From contig CATOTI010000001.1 in NCBI GenBank assembly GCA_951813295.1, positions 868,001-932,000 of the forward strand: a stretch of 64,000 nt of DNA, given 5' to 3'. The first letter of the stretch is position 1. Each line of letters starts with the position of its first letter. The notes beneath the pieces are model-generated. The model had not been told where the DNA came from and did no database searches. It saw only the letters and a list, made by a program, of their open reading frames with translations. Of the stretch, positions 38,904-47,303 are shown one piece after another. A program made the position numbers and the translations under genes. This stretch comes from an uncultured Pseudomonadales bacterium. Its GTDB lineage: Bacteria; Pseudomonadota; Gammaproteobacteria; Pseudomonadales; Azotimanducaceae.

Positions 38904-40490
38904 GTGACCCATCAGCTCCTCGACGACGACTCCATGCAGTCGTTCATCCGCGACGGATTCATCCAGCTGCAATCCGAACTCGACGACGGTTTCCACGCAC
39001 GCATCCGCGCAGCACTCGAACCGCTCGACGAAGGCGGTCCATACGGTCACAACAACCTCCTACCGGCGGTCCCCGCTCTCGCGGACGTTCTGAACGAACC
39101 GGTGGTCGCTGGTGCACTCGAGTCGATCCTCGGCCGCGATTACCTGCTGCACTTCCATCGTCACGATCACGTCAACCTGCCGGACGAAGCCCAGCCGCTG
39201 CACAAAGACGGCGACAACCATTCACACCACGCAATCGATCAGTACCGGCGAATGCATCGCACCCGGTTCGCGATGCTCTTCTACTACCCGCAAGACACAC
39301 CGCGCTCGAAAGGTCCGACGGGAATCGTGCCGCGGAGTCAGTATCTGCCACGATTCGACGTCGAAGAAATCCGGCGCGAGTGGAGCAAGCTCCAGAGGGC
39401 GCTCTATTTCGATGTAGAGCGCCGCATCGGACGGCTGATCGAGTCGGCCGAAGCGCGTGCCGCGTTTGCCGAGGGGCAAAAAGCGCTGCGTGAGCAAAAC
39501 CCCGCGCTCGTCGCCCGGATGGAAGAAGCGGACAAACCGTGGGAGCAGGCCAAGATCCCACTAACGGGTCCGACCGGAACCGTAACCATCGTGCACTTCG
39601 ACGCCGTACACGGCCGCTTCAGCGGCAATCAGACCGATGAACCTCGGCACATGGTGAAGTTTCTGTTCGCTCGATCCGAAGAGCCCACCGCACCGAGTTG
39701 GGACTCCCGGAACGAATCGTGGCCAGGAACCGGGGAAAATCTCGATCCGGTCTGGTCCTCGATCTGGGATTGGCATCGCGGCGAACGCGGTGCCGCGCCG
39801 AGCGCACCGGTCGCCCCGCCAATCGATGAAGCGGCTCGTATGGGCCAGGCGTACGCGACGGGCGCGGCGGGTCGCATCGATTCGCTTCTCGCCGATTTCT
39901 TCGGCGAGGCCGTCCCGGCGAGGACAATGGCCGCCTACGGTCTGATCGAATCGGGTCGATCGGTCGTCGCTCGCTTGCGCGACGAACTCACCGGGCAGGA
40001 CATGTCGAGCCGCGTTCGCATCCTCGACGTACTGGGCGACATCGGTCCGTCGGCGGTGGACGCCCTTCCGGAGGTGATCGAGGCGTGTGCCGACGACATC
40101 CCCGCAGTGCGCCGGTACGCTGTGGAAGCTCTAGGTACGATTGCGCAAAGCGCCGATCCAGCTGCGTGCGAGGACGTGGCCGATGCGCTCGCGACCGCAC
40201 TCGGTGACGAGGATGCCATCACGCGCCGCAACGCGGCTTTTGCGATTGCCCGTCTCGCACCGCGCCTATCCGGCGATCTGAGCGGGCTGATCGCGGGCCT
40301 CGACGCCAATCTCCACGACTGGCACCACCACGTTCGCGGTTGGGCGATCGAGGCGCTGCGGCGTCTACGGGACCCCGAAGCGCAACGTCGCGCCCTCGAT
40401 CACCTCCTGGTCGCCCGTTGGGATCCTGCACCGAAGTCCGGCGATCGCAACCCCGACCCGCGCCGCCCGATGCTAGAACACGAACCGTGA
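38904..40490 (+). CDS. PhyH dioxygenase fused to HEAT repeats
   Basis: Two-part protein. Residues 1-255 are a PhyH-type Fe(II)/2-oxoglutarate oxygenase with HKD at 100-102 (QPLHKDGDNH), strand FAMLFYYPQDTPRSKGPTGIVPRSQYLP, and distal His 236 with Arg 248 (VHGRFSG, DEPRHMVKF). Residues about 320-505 are helical HEAT/PBS-lyase-type repeats (MAAYGLIESG, VRILDVLGDIGPSAVDALPEV, RRYAVEALGTIA, RRNAAFAIARLAP, VRGWAIEALRRL), normally protein-binding. A second fusion of the same layout lies at 50-51.6 kb. It is directly followed by an amine-oxidase-like gene with a one-base gap. Substrate unknown. Confidence 0.88.
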   Translation: MTHQLLDDDSMQSFIRDGFIQLQSELDDGFHARIRAALEPLDEGGPYGHNNLLPAVPALADVLNEPVVAGALESILGRDYLLHFHRHDHVNLPDEAQPLHKDGDNHSHHAIDQYRRMHRTRFAMLFYYPQDTPRSKGPTGIVPRSQYLPRFDVEEIRREWSKLQRALYFDVERRIGRLIESAEARAAFAEGQKALREQNPALVARMEEADKPWEQAKIPLTGPTGTVTIVHFDAVHGRFSGNQTDEPRHMVKFLFARSEEPTAPSWDSRNESWPGTGENLDPVWSSIWDWHRGERGAAPSAPVAPPIDEAARMGQAYATGAAGRIDSLLADFFGEAVPARTMAAYGLIESGRSVVARLRDELTGQDMSSRVRILDVLGDIGPSAVDALPEVIEACADDIPAVRRYAVEALGTIAQSADPAACEDVADALATALGDEDAITRRNAAFAIARLAPRLSGDLSGLIAGLDANLHDWHHHVRGWAIEALRRLRDPEAQRRALDHLLVARWDPAPKSGDRNPDPRRPMLEHEP

Positions 40491-40491
40491 G

Positions 40492-41706
40492 ATGCGTCTG
40501 ATCGTCGTAGGCGCCGGGTTCGCCGGTCTTGGCGCCGCACAAACGCTGAATCGTCTCGGCGCGGACGTCATCGTTCTCGAAACCGCCCAACGCGCCGGTG
40601 GACGCGCGCGCCCGATCATGATCGACGGTCGCGAGGTATCGACCGGCGCATCATGGCTGCACGGCATCAACGACAACGCACTACTCCCGCTCGCACGCCA
40701 AGCGGGCGTCATGCTGGCGCCCTCGAACGACGAGGACTACACGATCTTTCGCCCCACGGGGGCGCTGACCGCCGCCGACTACGACCTGGCCGACGAATTC
40801 GAGGCAACGCTCGATTCGATGCTCGAAAGCGCGCCCTACGGCACGTCGGTGGCTTCGGTCGTCGACGGTTTTCGCACGCGTTTCGATACCGCCTGGGGCG
40901 TCGAAACAACGGACTACTGGGTACGCGGCATGATCGACGAGGAGTACACCGCCGATCCAGGGGCAATGGATGTCGCAACGACCCAGGAGGGCGACGAACC
41001 AGACGGCGGCGATCTTTTGCTACCCGAAGGCTTCGGGCGGTTGATCGACAATCTGGCGGCTGGTCTCGATATCCGCTTCGGAGAAAGCGTCGCGCGGATT
41101 CAGTACGGCGATGGAGCGACGGTCACCACGGGGGCGAACGAGTATCGGGCCGACGCCGTGATCGTCACGGTTCCGCTCGATGTCCCCATTCGATTCGAAC
41201 CCGATCTACCGGATGACCACCGATCTGCCAGGACCTCGCTTGCCATGGGTCAGGCCGCGAAGATCTTTCTCACGTTCGATGAACCGTTCTGGCCCTCGAG
41301 CGTTATCGGCCTGACGGCCGCCGACAATCCGTGGGTGAACTACTACGACGTCTCCGTCGCGGGACGACCAACGCTGATGGGATTCGCGTGCGGTCGCGAT
41401 GTCGCGAAGATCGGCACAGACGACGACGCGGTGATCGACGCCGCCTGTCGCGCGCTAGCGGTCGTTTCCGGTGTCGTTCCGCGTGCTCGGGCGGGCGGAA
41501 TCGTTCGTTGGTGCCTCGCCCGCGAAAGTGCTTACTCGTATGTTCCCGTGGGCGGTAATCCCGACGCCAGGGCGACGCTAGCTCGGCCGATCGGAGAAAC
41601 GCTCGCCTTTGCGGGCGAGGCGACCTCGAGCCGGTTCCCCGCCACGACGCACGGCGCGTATCTGACCGGCATCGAAGCCGCCGAACAACTCATGCGCGCG
41701 CGCTAA
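40492..41706 (+). CDS. Flavin monoamine oxidase family protein
   Basis: FAD-dependent amine oxidase-fold enzyme. N-terminal FAD motif VVGAGFAGLGAAQTL, then VLETAQRAGGRARPI (the GGR loop), DGREVSTGASWLHG, and the C-terminal FAD contact GETLAFAGEATSSRFPATTHGAYLTGIEAAEQL. 404 residues, compact. Related to polyamine oxidases and phytoene-desaturase-like oxidoreductases; the exact amine cannot be told. One base after the PhyH-HEAT stop, so the two are probably read together. Convergent with the HIT gene, overlapping its stop by four bases. Confidence 0.88.
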   Translation: MRLIVVGAGFAGLGAAQTLNRLGADVIVLETAQRAGGRARPIMIDGREVSTGASWLHGINDNALLPLARQAGVMLAPSNDEDYTIFRPTGALTAADYDLADEFEATLDSMLESAPYGTSVASVVDGFRTRFDTAWGVETTDYWVRGMIDEEYTADPGAMDVATTQEGDEPDGGDLLLPEGFGRLIDNLAAGLDIRFGESVARIQYGDGATVTTGANEYRADAVIVTVPLDVPIRFEPDLPDDHRSARTSLAMGQAAKIFLTFDEPFWPSSVIGLTAADNPWVNYYDVSVAGRPTLMGFACGRDVAKIGTDDDAVIDAACRALAVVSGVVPRARAGGIVRWCLARESAYSYVPVGGNPDARATLARPIGETLAFAGEATSSRFPATTHGAYLTGIEAAEQLMRAR

Positions 41707-42122
41707 TACAACGCGGCCCGGATTTTGGCGGCGTGTTCCTCGAGCACCGCCCTATCGGCCATTTCACGTGCATGAAACTTCAAAGGCTCTTCGCCATATC
41801 GCGGGATCACGTGAAAGTGCAGGTGGAAAACGCTCTGACCAGCAGCACTGCCGTTGAACTGCATGATCTGCACACCGGCCGGGCGGAAAGCCGTTCGTAC
41901 GGCGAGGGCAATGCGCTGGGTCGTCGCGATCACGGCTTCGAGGGTCACGGGCGATATCTCGAAGATATCCTCGACCCGCTCCTTGGGAATGATCAGCGTG
42001 TGACCATCGCTCTGCGGCATGACATCCATGAACGCGAGCGTTCGATCGTCCTCGAAAACCCTCGCGGCGGGCATGTCGTCACGCAGGATCTTGGCAAACG
42101 GATTGTTGGGGTCGTAGCTCAT
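41703..42122 (-). CDS. HIT family protein
   Basis: Histidine-triad nucleotide hydrolase/transferase. The triad reads HLHFHVIP (HxHxH form) after QFNGSAAGQSVFH, preceded by ARVFEDDRTLAFMDVMPQSDGHTLIIPK. 139 residues from ATG 42122 (MSYDPNNPF), typical of bacterial Hint/HinT-like proteins. The longer open frame to 42314 is not needed and overlaps the divergent MerC gene region. Confidence 0.93.
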   Translation of the reverse strand: MSYDPNNPFAKILRDDMPAARVFEDDRTLAFMDVMPQSDGHTLIIPKERVEDIFEISPVTLEAVIATTQRIALAVRTAFRPAGVQIMQFNGSAAGQSVFHLHFHVIPRYGEEPLKFHAREMADRAVLEEHAAKIRAALY

Positions 42123-42250
42123 GGCCTTATCGTAGAACGAAAAGGTGATGTCGGGACACGTGAGCGCCGTTGGCACGCACGCGATGGTTGCAAACCAGCG
42201 GCGACTACCTAAACTCCAGCGCGCTCCTCGAACCCAGAGTTTTCCCTTCG

Positions 42251-42604
42251 ATGTTTGACCGGTTGGGCATGTTGCTTTCAGGCGTTTGCCTCGTGCACTG
42301 CATCGCGCTGCCACTGATCTTGTTGGTCTTCCCGAGCATCCTCATGACCCAACACGCCGACACGACCGTGCATTGGGTGCTCCTGGGCATCGCCGTGCCC
42401 GTATCCGGGTTCGCCCTGTGGCAGGGTTTCAGGCGTCACGGCAGTCGCTATGCGATCCTGCTCGGCACGCTGGGCCTCGTACTGCTGACGCTCGGCGTTC
42501 TCCACGTGATGGGGCAATCGCTCGAAGCGCCGCTCACGGTCGTCGGCGTGATCGCGCTCGCCGCGGCGCACTGGATCAATCTCCGAGGTTATCAACATGA
42601 ATGA
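42251..42604 (+). CDS. MerC domain-containing membrane protein
   Basis: Small integral membrane protein of 117 residues with four helices. The first holds the MerC-type SGVCLVHCIALPLILL pattern (Cys and His in helix 1), known to bind Hg or related metals in MerC. There is no mer operon here, and such stand-alone MerC-like genes are common in marine gammaproteobacteria, where their role is unclear. It overlaps the nitroreductase start by eight bases. Confidence 0.82.
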   Translation: MFDRLGMLLSGVCLVHCIALPLILLVFPSILMTQHADTTVHWVLLGIAVPVSGFALWQGFRRHGSRYAILLGTLGLVLLTLGVLHVMGQSLEAPLTVVGVIALAAAHWINLRGYQHE

Positions 42605-43262
42605 CCCCGGCCTTTTCCAGACCATGTACACCGCCCGGGCATTGCGCCGCTTCACCGATCAAACGGTCAGCGATGAAGTCCTGTTCCAACTGATGGACGC
42701 GGCGATCCGCGCCCCCTCGGGCCAGAATGCCCAGGATTGGCGGTTCGTCATCGTGCGCGATCAGGCGTTGAAGGACGCGATGCACGAATGGGCGCAGACG
42801 CCCTGGCTGCGCTATCAGGCGCGCTACGCCGACAATCCGGACGCCATCGACGAGTTGCCTCGATCCCAGCGGCTGTCCCTGCGAAGTGTCGAATATCTCG
42901 TCCAACACTTCCGGGAAACGCCGGTCGTGATACTCGTCTGCGGCATGCGCGGGCGACACTCGACACCGGGCGGTAGCGCGTTCCCGGCGGTTCAGAATCT
43001 CCTCCTTGCCGCCGCGGGACTCGGGCTATCCGGGTCCGTTTTCAACTTTCCGCTCTCTCACGAAGACGAGCTACGAGAACGACTCGCCATTCCCGAAAAC
43101 AATCAGATCTACTGCGTCTTGCCGATCGGATACCCGCAAGACAGCCATGGCCCGTTGGGGCGTAAGCCCGTCAAGGCCGTGGTCTATGCCGACCAGTTCG
43201 GTCAACCGTGGGACTATGCCGAGCAGCAGGGCGATCGCGGATTCGAAGACCGCTGGATCTGA
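42597..43262 (+). CDS. Nitroreductase family protein
   Basis: FMN-dependent nitroreductase-fold oxidoreductase. TARALRRFTDQTVSDEVLFQLMDAAIRAPSGQNAQDWRFVIV at the N-terminus is the FMN phosphate-binding signature, and GLGLSGSVFNFP and CVLPIGYPQD complete the fold. 221 residues. Overlaps the MerC-like gene; convergent with glmS. Confidence 0.93.
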   Translation: MNDPGLFQTMYTARALRRFTDQTVSDEVLFQLMDAAIRAPSGQNAQDWRFVIVRDQALKDAMHEWAQTPWLRYQARYADNPDAIDELPRSQRLSLRSVEYLVQHFRETPVVILVCGMRGRHSTPGGSAFPAVQNLLLAAAGLGLSGSVFNFPLSHEDELRERLAIPENNQIYCVLPIGYPQDSHGPLGRKPVKAVVYADQFGQPWDYAEQQGDRGFEDRWI

Positions 43263-43265
43263 GCT

Positions 43266-45089
43266 CTACTCGACGGTCACGCTCTTCGCGAGGTTGCGTG
43301 GTTGGTCGATATCACACCCGCGGTGCAGTGCGACGTAGTACGCAAGAATCTGCAAGGGAATCAGCATCGCCAAAGGCGCCAACGCGGGATGCGTTTTCGG
43401 CACGACGATCTCGTCATCGACCGAAACACCGCTCAGCGGCACCTGTGTAATCGCGACCACCGGGCCACGTCGAGCCTTGATCTCCTCGATCGACGCGAGA
43501 TTCCGTTCGATCAGATCGTCATCCGGAATGAGGGCAACCGTCACGGTCTCCGGCGAAACCAACGCCAGCGGACCGTGTTTGAGCTCCGACGCCGGGTAGG
43601 CCTCAGCGTGTAGATAACTCACTTCCTTGAGCTTGAGCGCGCCCTCCATCGCCATGCCGTAGCCCAGGTTTCGGCCGATGAAATAGGCGTTCTTGAAGTC
43701 GACGTACTTGCGCGCCAGCGCTTCGATCTGTTCGTGTTGTTCGACAAGGTCTGCGATGAGCCCCGGAAACGCCGCGAGCGCCGTCGTCAACCGCTCGCCT
43801 TCGCCCGGTGACATGTCACGCATGCGGCCGAGGAAAAGACCAATCAGAACGAATACCGTGAGGGTGCTCAAGAAGGTCTTGGTCGCGACCACGGAAATCT
43901 CCGGACCCGCGTGAAGATAGACACCACCATCACACGTCCGGGCGATCGAACTGCCAACGGCGTTGACGATGCCGCGAACCGTGCCGCCCTTACGCTTGAT
44001 CTCTTCGACCGCGATCTGCGTGTCGTATGTTTCGCCGGATTGGCTGACCGCCAGATAGAGCGTATCCGGCTCGATGATGGCGTTGCGATAGCGAAACTCC
44101 GCCGCGGGTTCCGCATCGACGGGCACACGCGCGAGTTGTTCGATCAGTCGCCCGCCGATCAGACCCGAGATGTAGGCCGATCCGCAGCCGAGAATCTTGA
44201 TCCGGCGAATGCTGAGAAGGTCCTGCGCCGAGAGGTTCAGGCCGTCGAGACGGGCGCTGTTGAAACGGTCGTCGACGCGGCCGCGAAGCGTGCGCTGGAT
44301 GCAATCCGGCTGATCGGCAATTTCCTTCAGCATGAAGTGGTCGAAGCCGTCCTTTTCGAGGCTACCGATCGACGTCTCGATCGCCGATTCGTCGCGTTCG
44401 ACGGGTGACGCATCGAAGTCGGTGATCTCGTACCCGTCGCTACGTACCGTCGCCACGTCACCGTCGTCGAGGTAGACCACGTTGGTCGTGTGACGGACCA
44501 GTGCCACGGAGTCGGACGCCACGAACATCTCGCCGTCACCGATGCCGATCACGGCAGGACTGCCGTTTCGAGCGACGACGATCTGGCCCGGCTCGTCACG
44601 ATCGACGACGCAGAGCCCGTAGGCCCCGGAGATGGACTTCAGTACCTGGCGTACGGCGTCGGCGAGCGTTGCCGCAGTCTCACGTTCAAACGCGATGAGA
44701 TGGGCGAGCAACTCGCTGTCGGTGTCCGAGGCGAGTGCGACGCCGCGCTCTTCGAGATGACGCCGAATCTGGTGGGCGTTTTCGATGATGCCGTTGTGCA
44801 CGATCGCAATGCGATTGCCCGAATCGACATGCGGATGCGCATTCTGATCGTTGGGCTCACCATGCGTCGCCCATCGAGTGTGACCGATGCCGACGCTCGC
44901 GCGCACGCGCTTCGGAACGGTTTGCGCGACTTCGCGGACCTTACCCTTCGATTTGTAAACCGCGAGCTTGTTCGCGCGCACGATCGCGACGCCCGCCGAG
45001 TCGTAGCCACGATACTCGAGCCGACGCAAACCTTCCAAAAGAACGGGAATCGCACTGCGCGATCCGACGTATCCAACGATGCCACACAT
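43266..45089 (-). CDS. glmS: Glutamine-fructose-6-phosphate aminotransferase
   Basis: Makes glucosamine-6-phosphate from fructose-6-phosphate and glutamine, the first step to UDP-GlcNAc. The N-terminal Cys nucleophile is in MCGIVGYVGSR, then LEYRGYDSAG, HTRWATHGEP; two SIS isomerase domains follow (GCGSAYISGLI, SQSGETYDT, VEEIKRKGG) with the C-terminal KSVTVE. 607 residues, full length. It lies ten bases downstream of a conserved hypothetical gene. I see no glmS ribozyme in the short leader. Confidence 0.98.
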   Translation of the reverse strand: MCGIVGYVGSRSAIPVLLEGLRRLEYRGYDSAGVAIVRANKLAVYKSKGKVREVAQTVPKRVRASVGIGHTRWATHGEPNDQNAHPHVDSGNRIAIVHNGIIENAHQIRRHLEERGVALASDTDSELLAHLIAFERETAATLADAVRQVLKSISGAYGLCVVDRDEPGQIVVARNGSPAVIGIGDGEMFVASDSVALVRHTTNVVYLDDGDVATVRSDGYEITDFDASPVERDESAIETSIGSLEKDGFDHFMLKEIADQPDCIQRTLRGRVDDRFNSARLDGLNLSAQDLLSIRRIKILGCGSAYISGLIGGRLIEQLARVPVDAEPAAEFRYRNAIIEPDTLYLAVSQSGETYDTQIAVEEIKRKGGTVRGIVNAVGSSIARTCDGGVYLHAGPEISVVATKTFLSTLTVFVLIGLFLGRMRDMSPGEGERLTTALAAFPGLIADLVEQHEQIEALARKYVDFKNAYFIGRNLGYGMAMEGALKLKEVSYLHAEAYPASELKHGPLALVSPETVTVALIPDDDLIERNLASIEEIKARRGPVVAITQVPLSGVSVDDEIVVPKTHPALAPLAMLIPLQILAYYVALHRGCDIDQPRNLAKSVTVE

Positions 45090-45099
45090 ACGAAATCCC

Positions 45100-45549
45100 C
45101 TAGCCGTAGATGATTCGTCGGACCTGACGAACGCTCAGCGCGCTCGCCGGAAATCGCCACTCACCGACCTCGGCCGCGATCAGATCGTAGATCCGGTCGT
45201 TCTTGAGTCCGCTGAATTGCAACTCGCGATGACGCCGGCGAACGTATGCCTCGACGCTTTCGTCGAAATACGCGAGCACCTCTTCGATCAGATGGCGGGC
45301 TCGTCCGGGCGATACGCCCTGACTCAGGACCAGTTGGTCGACCAGAGGACTCAGTTGTTCGCCGCGGTGACCATTCGCGTCTTTCTGAAGCCGCTCAGGC
45401 AGATCGGTAGATGAACACCATCCGAGGCGCGGCGGTGCTTCAGTTGCGATGGCAATCCGGGGTCCGACATGGGCGCGCAGTATTCGGCGTTCGGCTAGGA
45501 GTGCACGGATTATGTCCTGAATCAGGCAAAATTGCCCGGAATCGGGCAT
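45100..45549 (-). CDS. Conserved hypothetical protein upstream of glmS
   Basis: 149-residue protein with no family that I can name. The C-terminal two thirds look conserved and helical: LSPLVDQLVLSQGVSPGRARHLIEEVLAYF, YVRRRHRELQFSGLKNDRIYDLIAAEV and ASALSVRQVRRIIYG; the last part could be a DNA-binding helix. Ten bases ahead of glmS, so co-transcribed. The N-terminal 60 residues are doubtful: the ATG at 45549 is the only clear start and has no good ribosome site. A link to amino-sugar metabolism is guilt by neighbourhood. Confidence 0.5.
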   Translation of the reverse strand: MPDSGQFCLIQDIIRALLAERRILRAHVGPRIAIATEAPPRLGWCSSTDLPERLQKDANGHRGEQLSPLVDQLVLSQGVSPGRARHLIEEVLAYFDESVEAYVRRRHRELQFSGLKNDRIYDLIAAEVGEWRFPASALSVRQVRRIIYG

Positions 45550-45562
45550 GAATCAGCCCGAT
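45541..45562. promoter_or_regulatory. Inverted repeat in the divergent glmS-side region
   Basis: ATCGGGC, eight-base spacer, GCCCGAT (perfect 7-bp arms) at the very start of the 45100-45549 gene. Nearby are GGCAA-AA-TTGCC and CCCG-GAAT-CGGG. The cluster of short palindromes between two divergent genes may be an operator, but no regulator is known. Confidence 0.3.
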
Positions 45563-45606
45563 GCAGGCTATAACACGGACAAATCGACAAACCATCAAAA
45601 GCCGGG

Positions 45607-45641
45607 CACAAAAACGGCGCTGCCACGAGCGCCGTTTTGTG
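45607..45641. terminator. Strong hairpin upstream of the DUF6178-like gene (terminator or attenuator)
   Basis: Inverted repeat of 14 paired bases with one bulged A: CACAAAAACGGCGCT, loop GCCACG, AGCGCCGTTTTGTG. The A-rich and T-rich outer arms give a U-tract on both strands, like a bidirectional Rho-independent terminator. It lies between divergent genes, about 100 bases before the DUF6178-like ATG, where a plain terminator has no obvious job; attenuation of that gene or insulation of the two promoters are options. Confidence 0.6.
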
Positions 45642-45737
45642 GGGCTATTTTACCGTGTCTATTCGTTGTTCCCAAGGGTTCCCGAAAAGGGCGAAGGCGA
45701 GCAGAATGCGCGACCCTTTTCTCCCGATGAGGTGCCG

Positions 45738-47303
45738 ATGGCCGACCGCGAGCTCGTACGAACCAAACCGTCGTCCCAACTACTGGCTCAATTGATCGAT
45801 CTCCCATCCCTACCCGCACTCGTTCCGCAACTCAAAACACCCACCCTCACCCGCATCATCGACTCTGTCGGCATCGACGACGCCGGCCCGATCGTCGCAC
45901 TCACGACCACGCATCAATTGCGCCGGGTTTTCGACGAAACCCTATGGAAACGCCTCGCGCCGGGCGTGCGAGAACGACTTTCGCCGGAAGAGTTCGTGCG
46001 CTGGCTCGATGTCCTGAACGAACAGGGCCAGGCTTTCGTCGCCGAACGGTTGGAAGCCCTCGGTGTCCAGTTTCTGGCGTCACAGCTCGCGCTCGTCATC
46101 GAGGTGCAAGACAAGGACATGGTCTACAACCCAGACGACGTCGTGCTCGACGAAGCCGAGGACTTCGGTAGTCACAAGGTCATCGCCAAGGTGCCCGAGG
46201 ACTGGGACATCCTGCGTACCGCGCTTGCCGCGTTGCACACCGACTTCCCTCGATTCCTCGAACGTGTGCTCGACCAGTGCACCGCATCCTGGGCGACGTT
46301 CGGTCCCGAACGGGCTTACGTGACGGCCCTCGAGGACGAATCGGCCGATCGGGATGCCCGACGAGAAGCAGAAGGCTATGTGACGCCCGACACGGCGTCG
46401 GCGTTCCTTTCGGAAGCTCGCGTTACGGGGATCGAAGATCTCGTCCTCGACGACGACTACGACATTGTCACGCGTCGTTTTTTCGCCTCGAACGCCGCCG
46501 CGGTCGTCGACCCGGAAATCGAGGACCTACCGCCCGTCGACGAGGCCGAGTTCGAGGCGCTCGACTTCATGCTGCGAGAAGCGGAAGTGGTCGATCCACG
46601 CTTTCAGCTTTCCGGACCGACGACAGCGGCACGCAGCCTGATCCGCGATGCCCTCGATCGGCTGGAAAGCAACTCACCGGACGTTTTCGGCGCACGCTTG
46701 CGAGAACTGGTCTACATCTCCAACGTGCTCGTCGTCGGCACTCAGGACCCGACCTCTCGATTAACCGAGGTCGAGGCGGCCCATGCCGCCCTCGATATCT
46801 GCAATATCGGCGCCGGTTACTGGGATCGCGCGGGTTTGCCGACCGAAGATCTCGTGAACGAAGCGCCCGGCCTCATCCGCGCCTTCCGAATCGGCTGGCA
46901 CGTCCTCCAGCGGATTCCGCCGCGCTCGGCGCGACATCTGGTCGACGTGCTGCGTGCACCGACGGTACGGGCGCGACTCGAAGAGAAAGAGTGGATTCTC
47001 TCCGAGGTCGACACGGCGATCGCTGACCTGGTGAACCGGATCGATTTGGCACGCTTCGCGGACGTCGACGATACGTTGAGCTTCGTCTCACTCGTTGTCG
47101 AAGCGGAGGCGATCGCCAAGCTCAAGGTCGTGATGAATCCTTTCCCGCGCATCCCGCTCGATGTCGAGCAGGTCGTCGAGGATGTCCCCGGGAAGCCCAA
47201 GCGCGAACGGGTGGCCGTACGCACTCGAGCAATCGCGAAGATAGAAGATCTCCAGGAGATCGACGATTTCCTCGCAACCCTGGCCGACGAGGTGAAGCTC
47301 TAG
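45738..47303 (+). CDS. DUF6178-like conserved protein
   Basis: 521-residue acidic, helical protein that I match, by sequence feel, to the DUF6178 family: LLAQLIDLPSLPALVPQLKTPTLTRIIDSVGIDDAGPIVAL, HQLRRVFDETLWKRL, RLSPEEFVRWLDVL and QLALVIEVQDKDMVYNPDD. No enzyme motif or membrane segment seen; function unknown. Start ATG 45738 with GAGGTG upstream; the frame is open further but crosses the hairpin. Stands alone between a divergent and a convergent gene. Confidence 0.75.
   Translation: MADRELVRTKPSSQLLAQLIDLPSLPALVPQLKTPTLTRIIDSVGIDDAGPIVALTTTHQLRRVFDETLWKRLAPGVRERLSPEEFVRWLDVLNEQGQAFVAERLEALGVQFLASQLALVIEVQDKDMVYNPDDVVLDEAEDFGSHKVIAKVPEDWDILRTALAALHTDFPRFLERVLDQCTASWATFGPERAYVTALEDESADRDARREAEGYVTPDTASAFLSEARVTGIEDLVLDDDYDIVTRRFFASNAAAVVDPEIEDLPPVDEAEFEALDFMLREAEVVDPRFQLSGPTTAARSLIRDALDRLESNSPDVFGARLRELVYISNVLVVGTQDPTSRLTEVEAAHAALDICNIGAGYWDRAGLPTEDLVNEAPGLIRAFRIGWHVLQRIPPRSARHLVDVLRAPTVRARLEEKEWILSEVDTAIADLVNRIDLARFADVDDTLSFVSLVVEAEAIAKLKVVMNPFPRIPLDVEQVVEDVPGKPKRERVAVRTRAIAKIEDLQEIDDFLATLADEVKL

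Noticed and set aside
45561..45737. Extended N-terminus of the DUF6178-like gene
   Set aside because: It would run through the large hairpin and has low-complexity residues; the ATG at 45738 has a good ribosome site.
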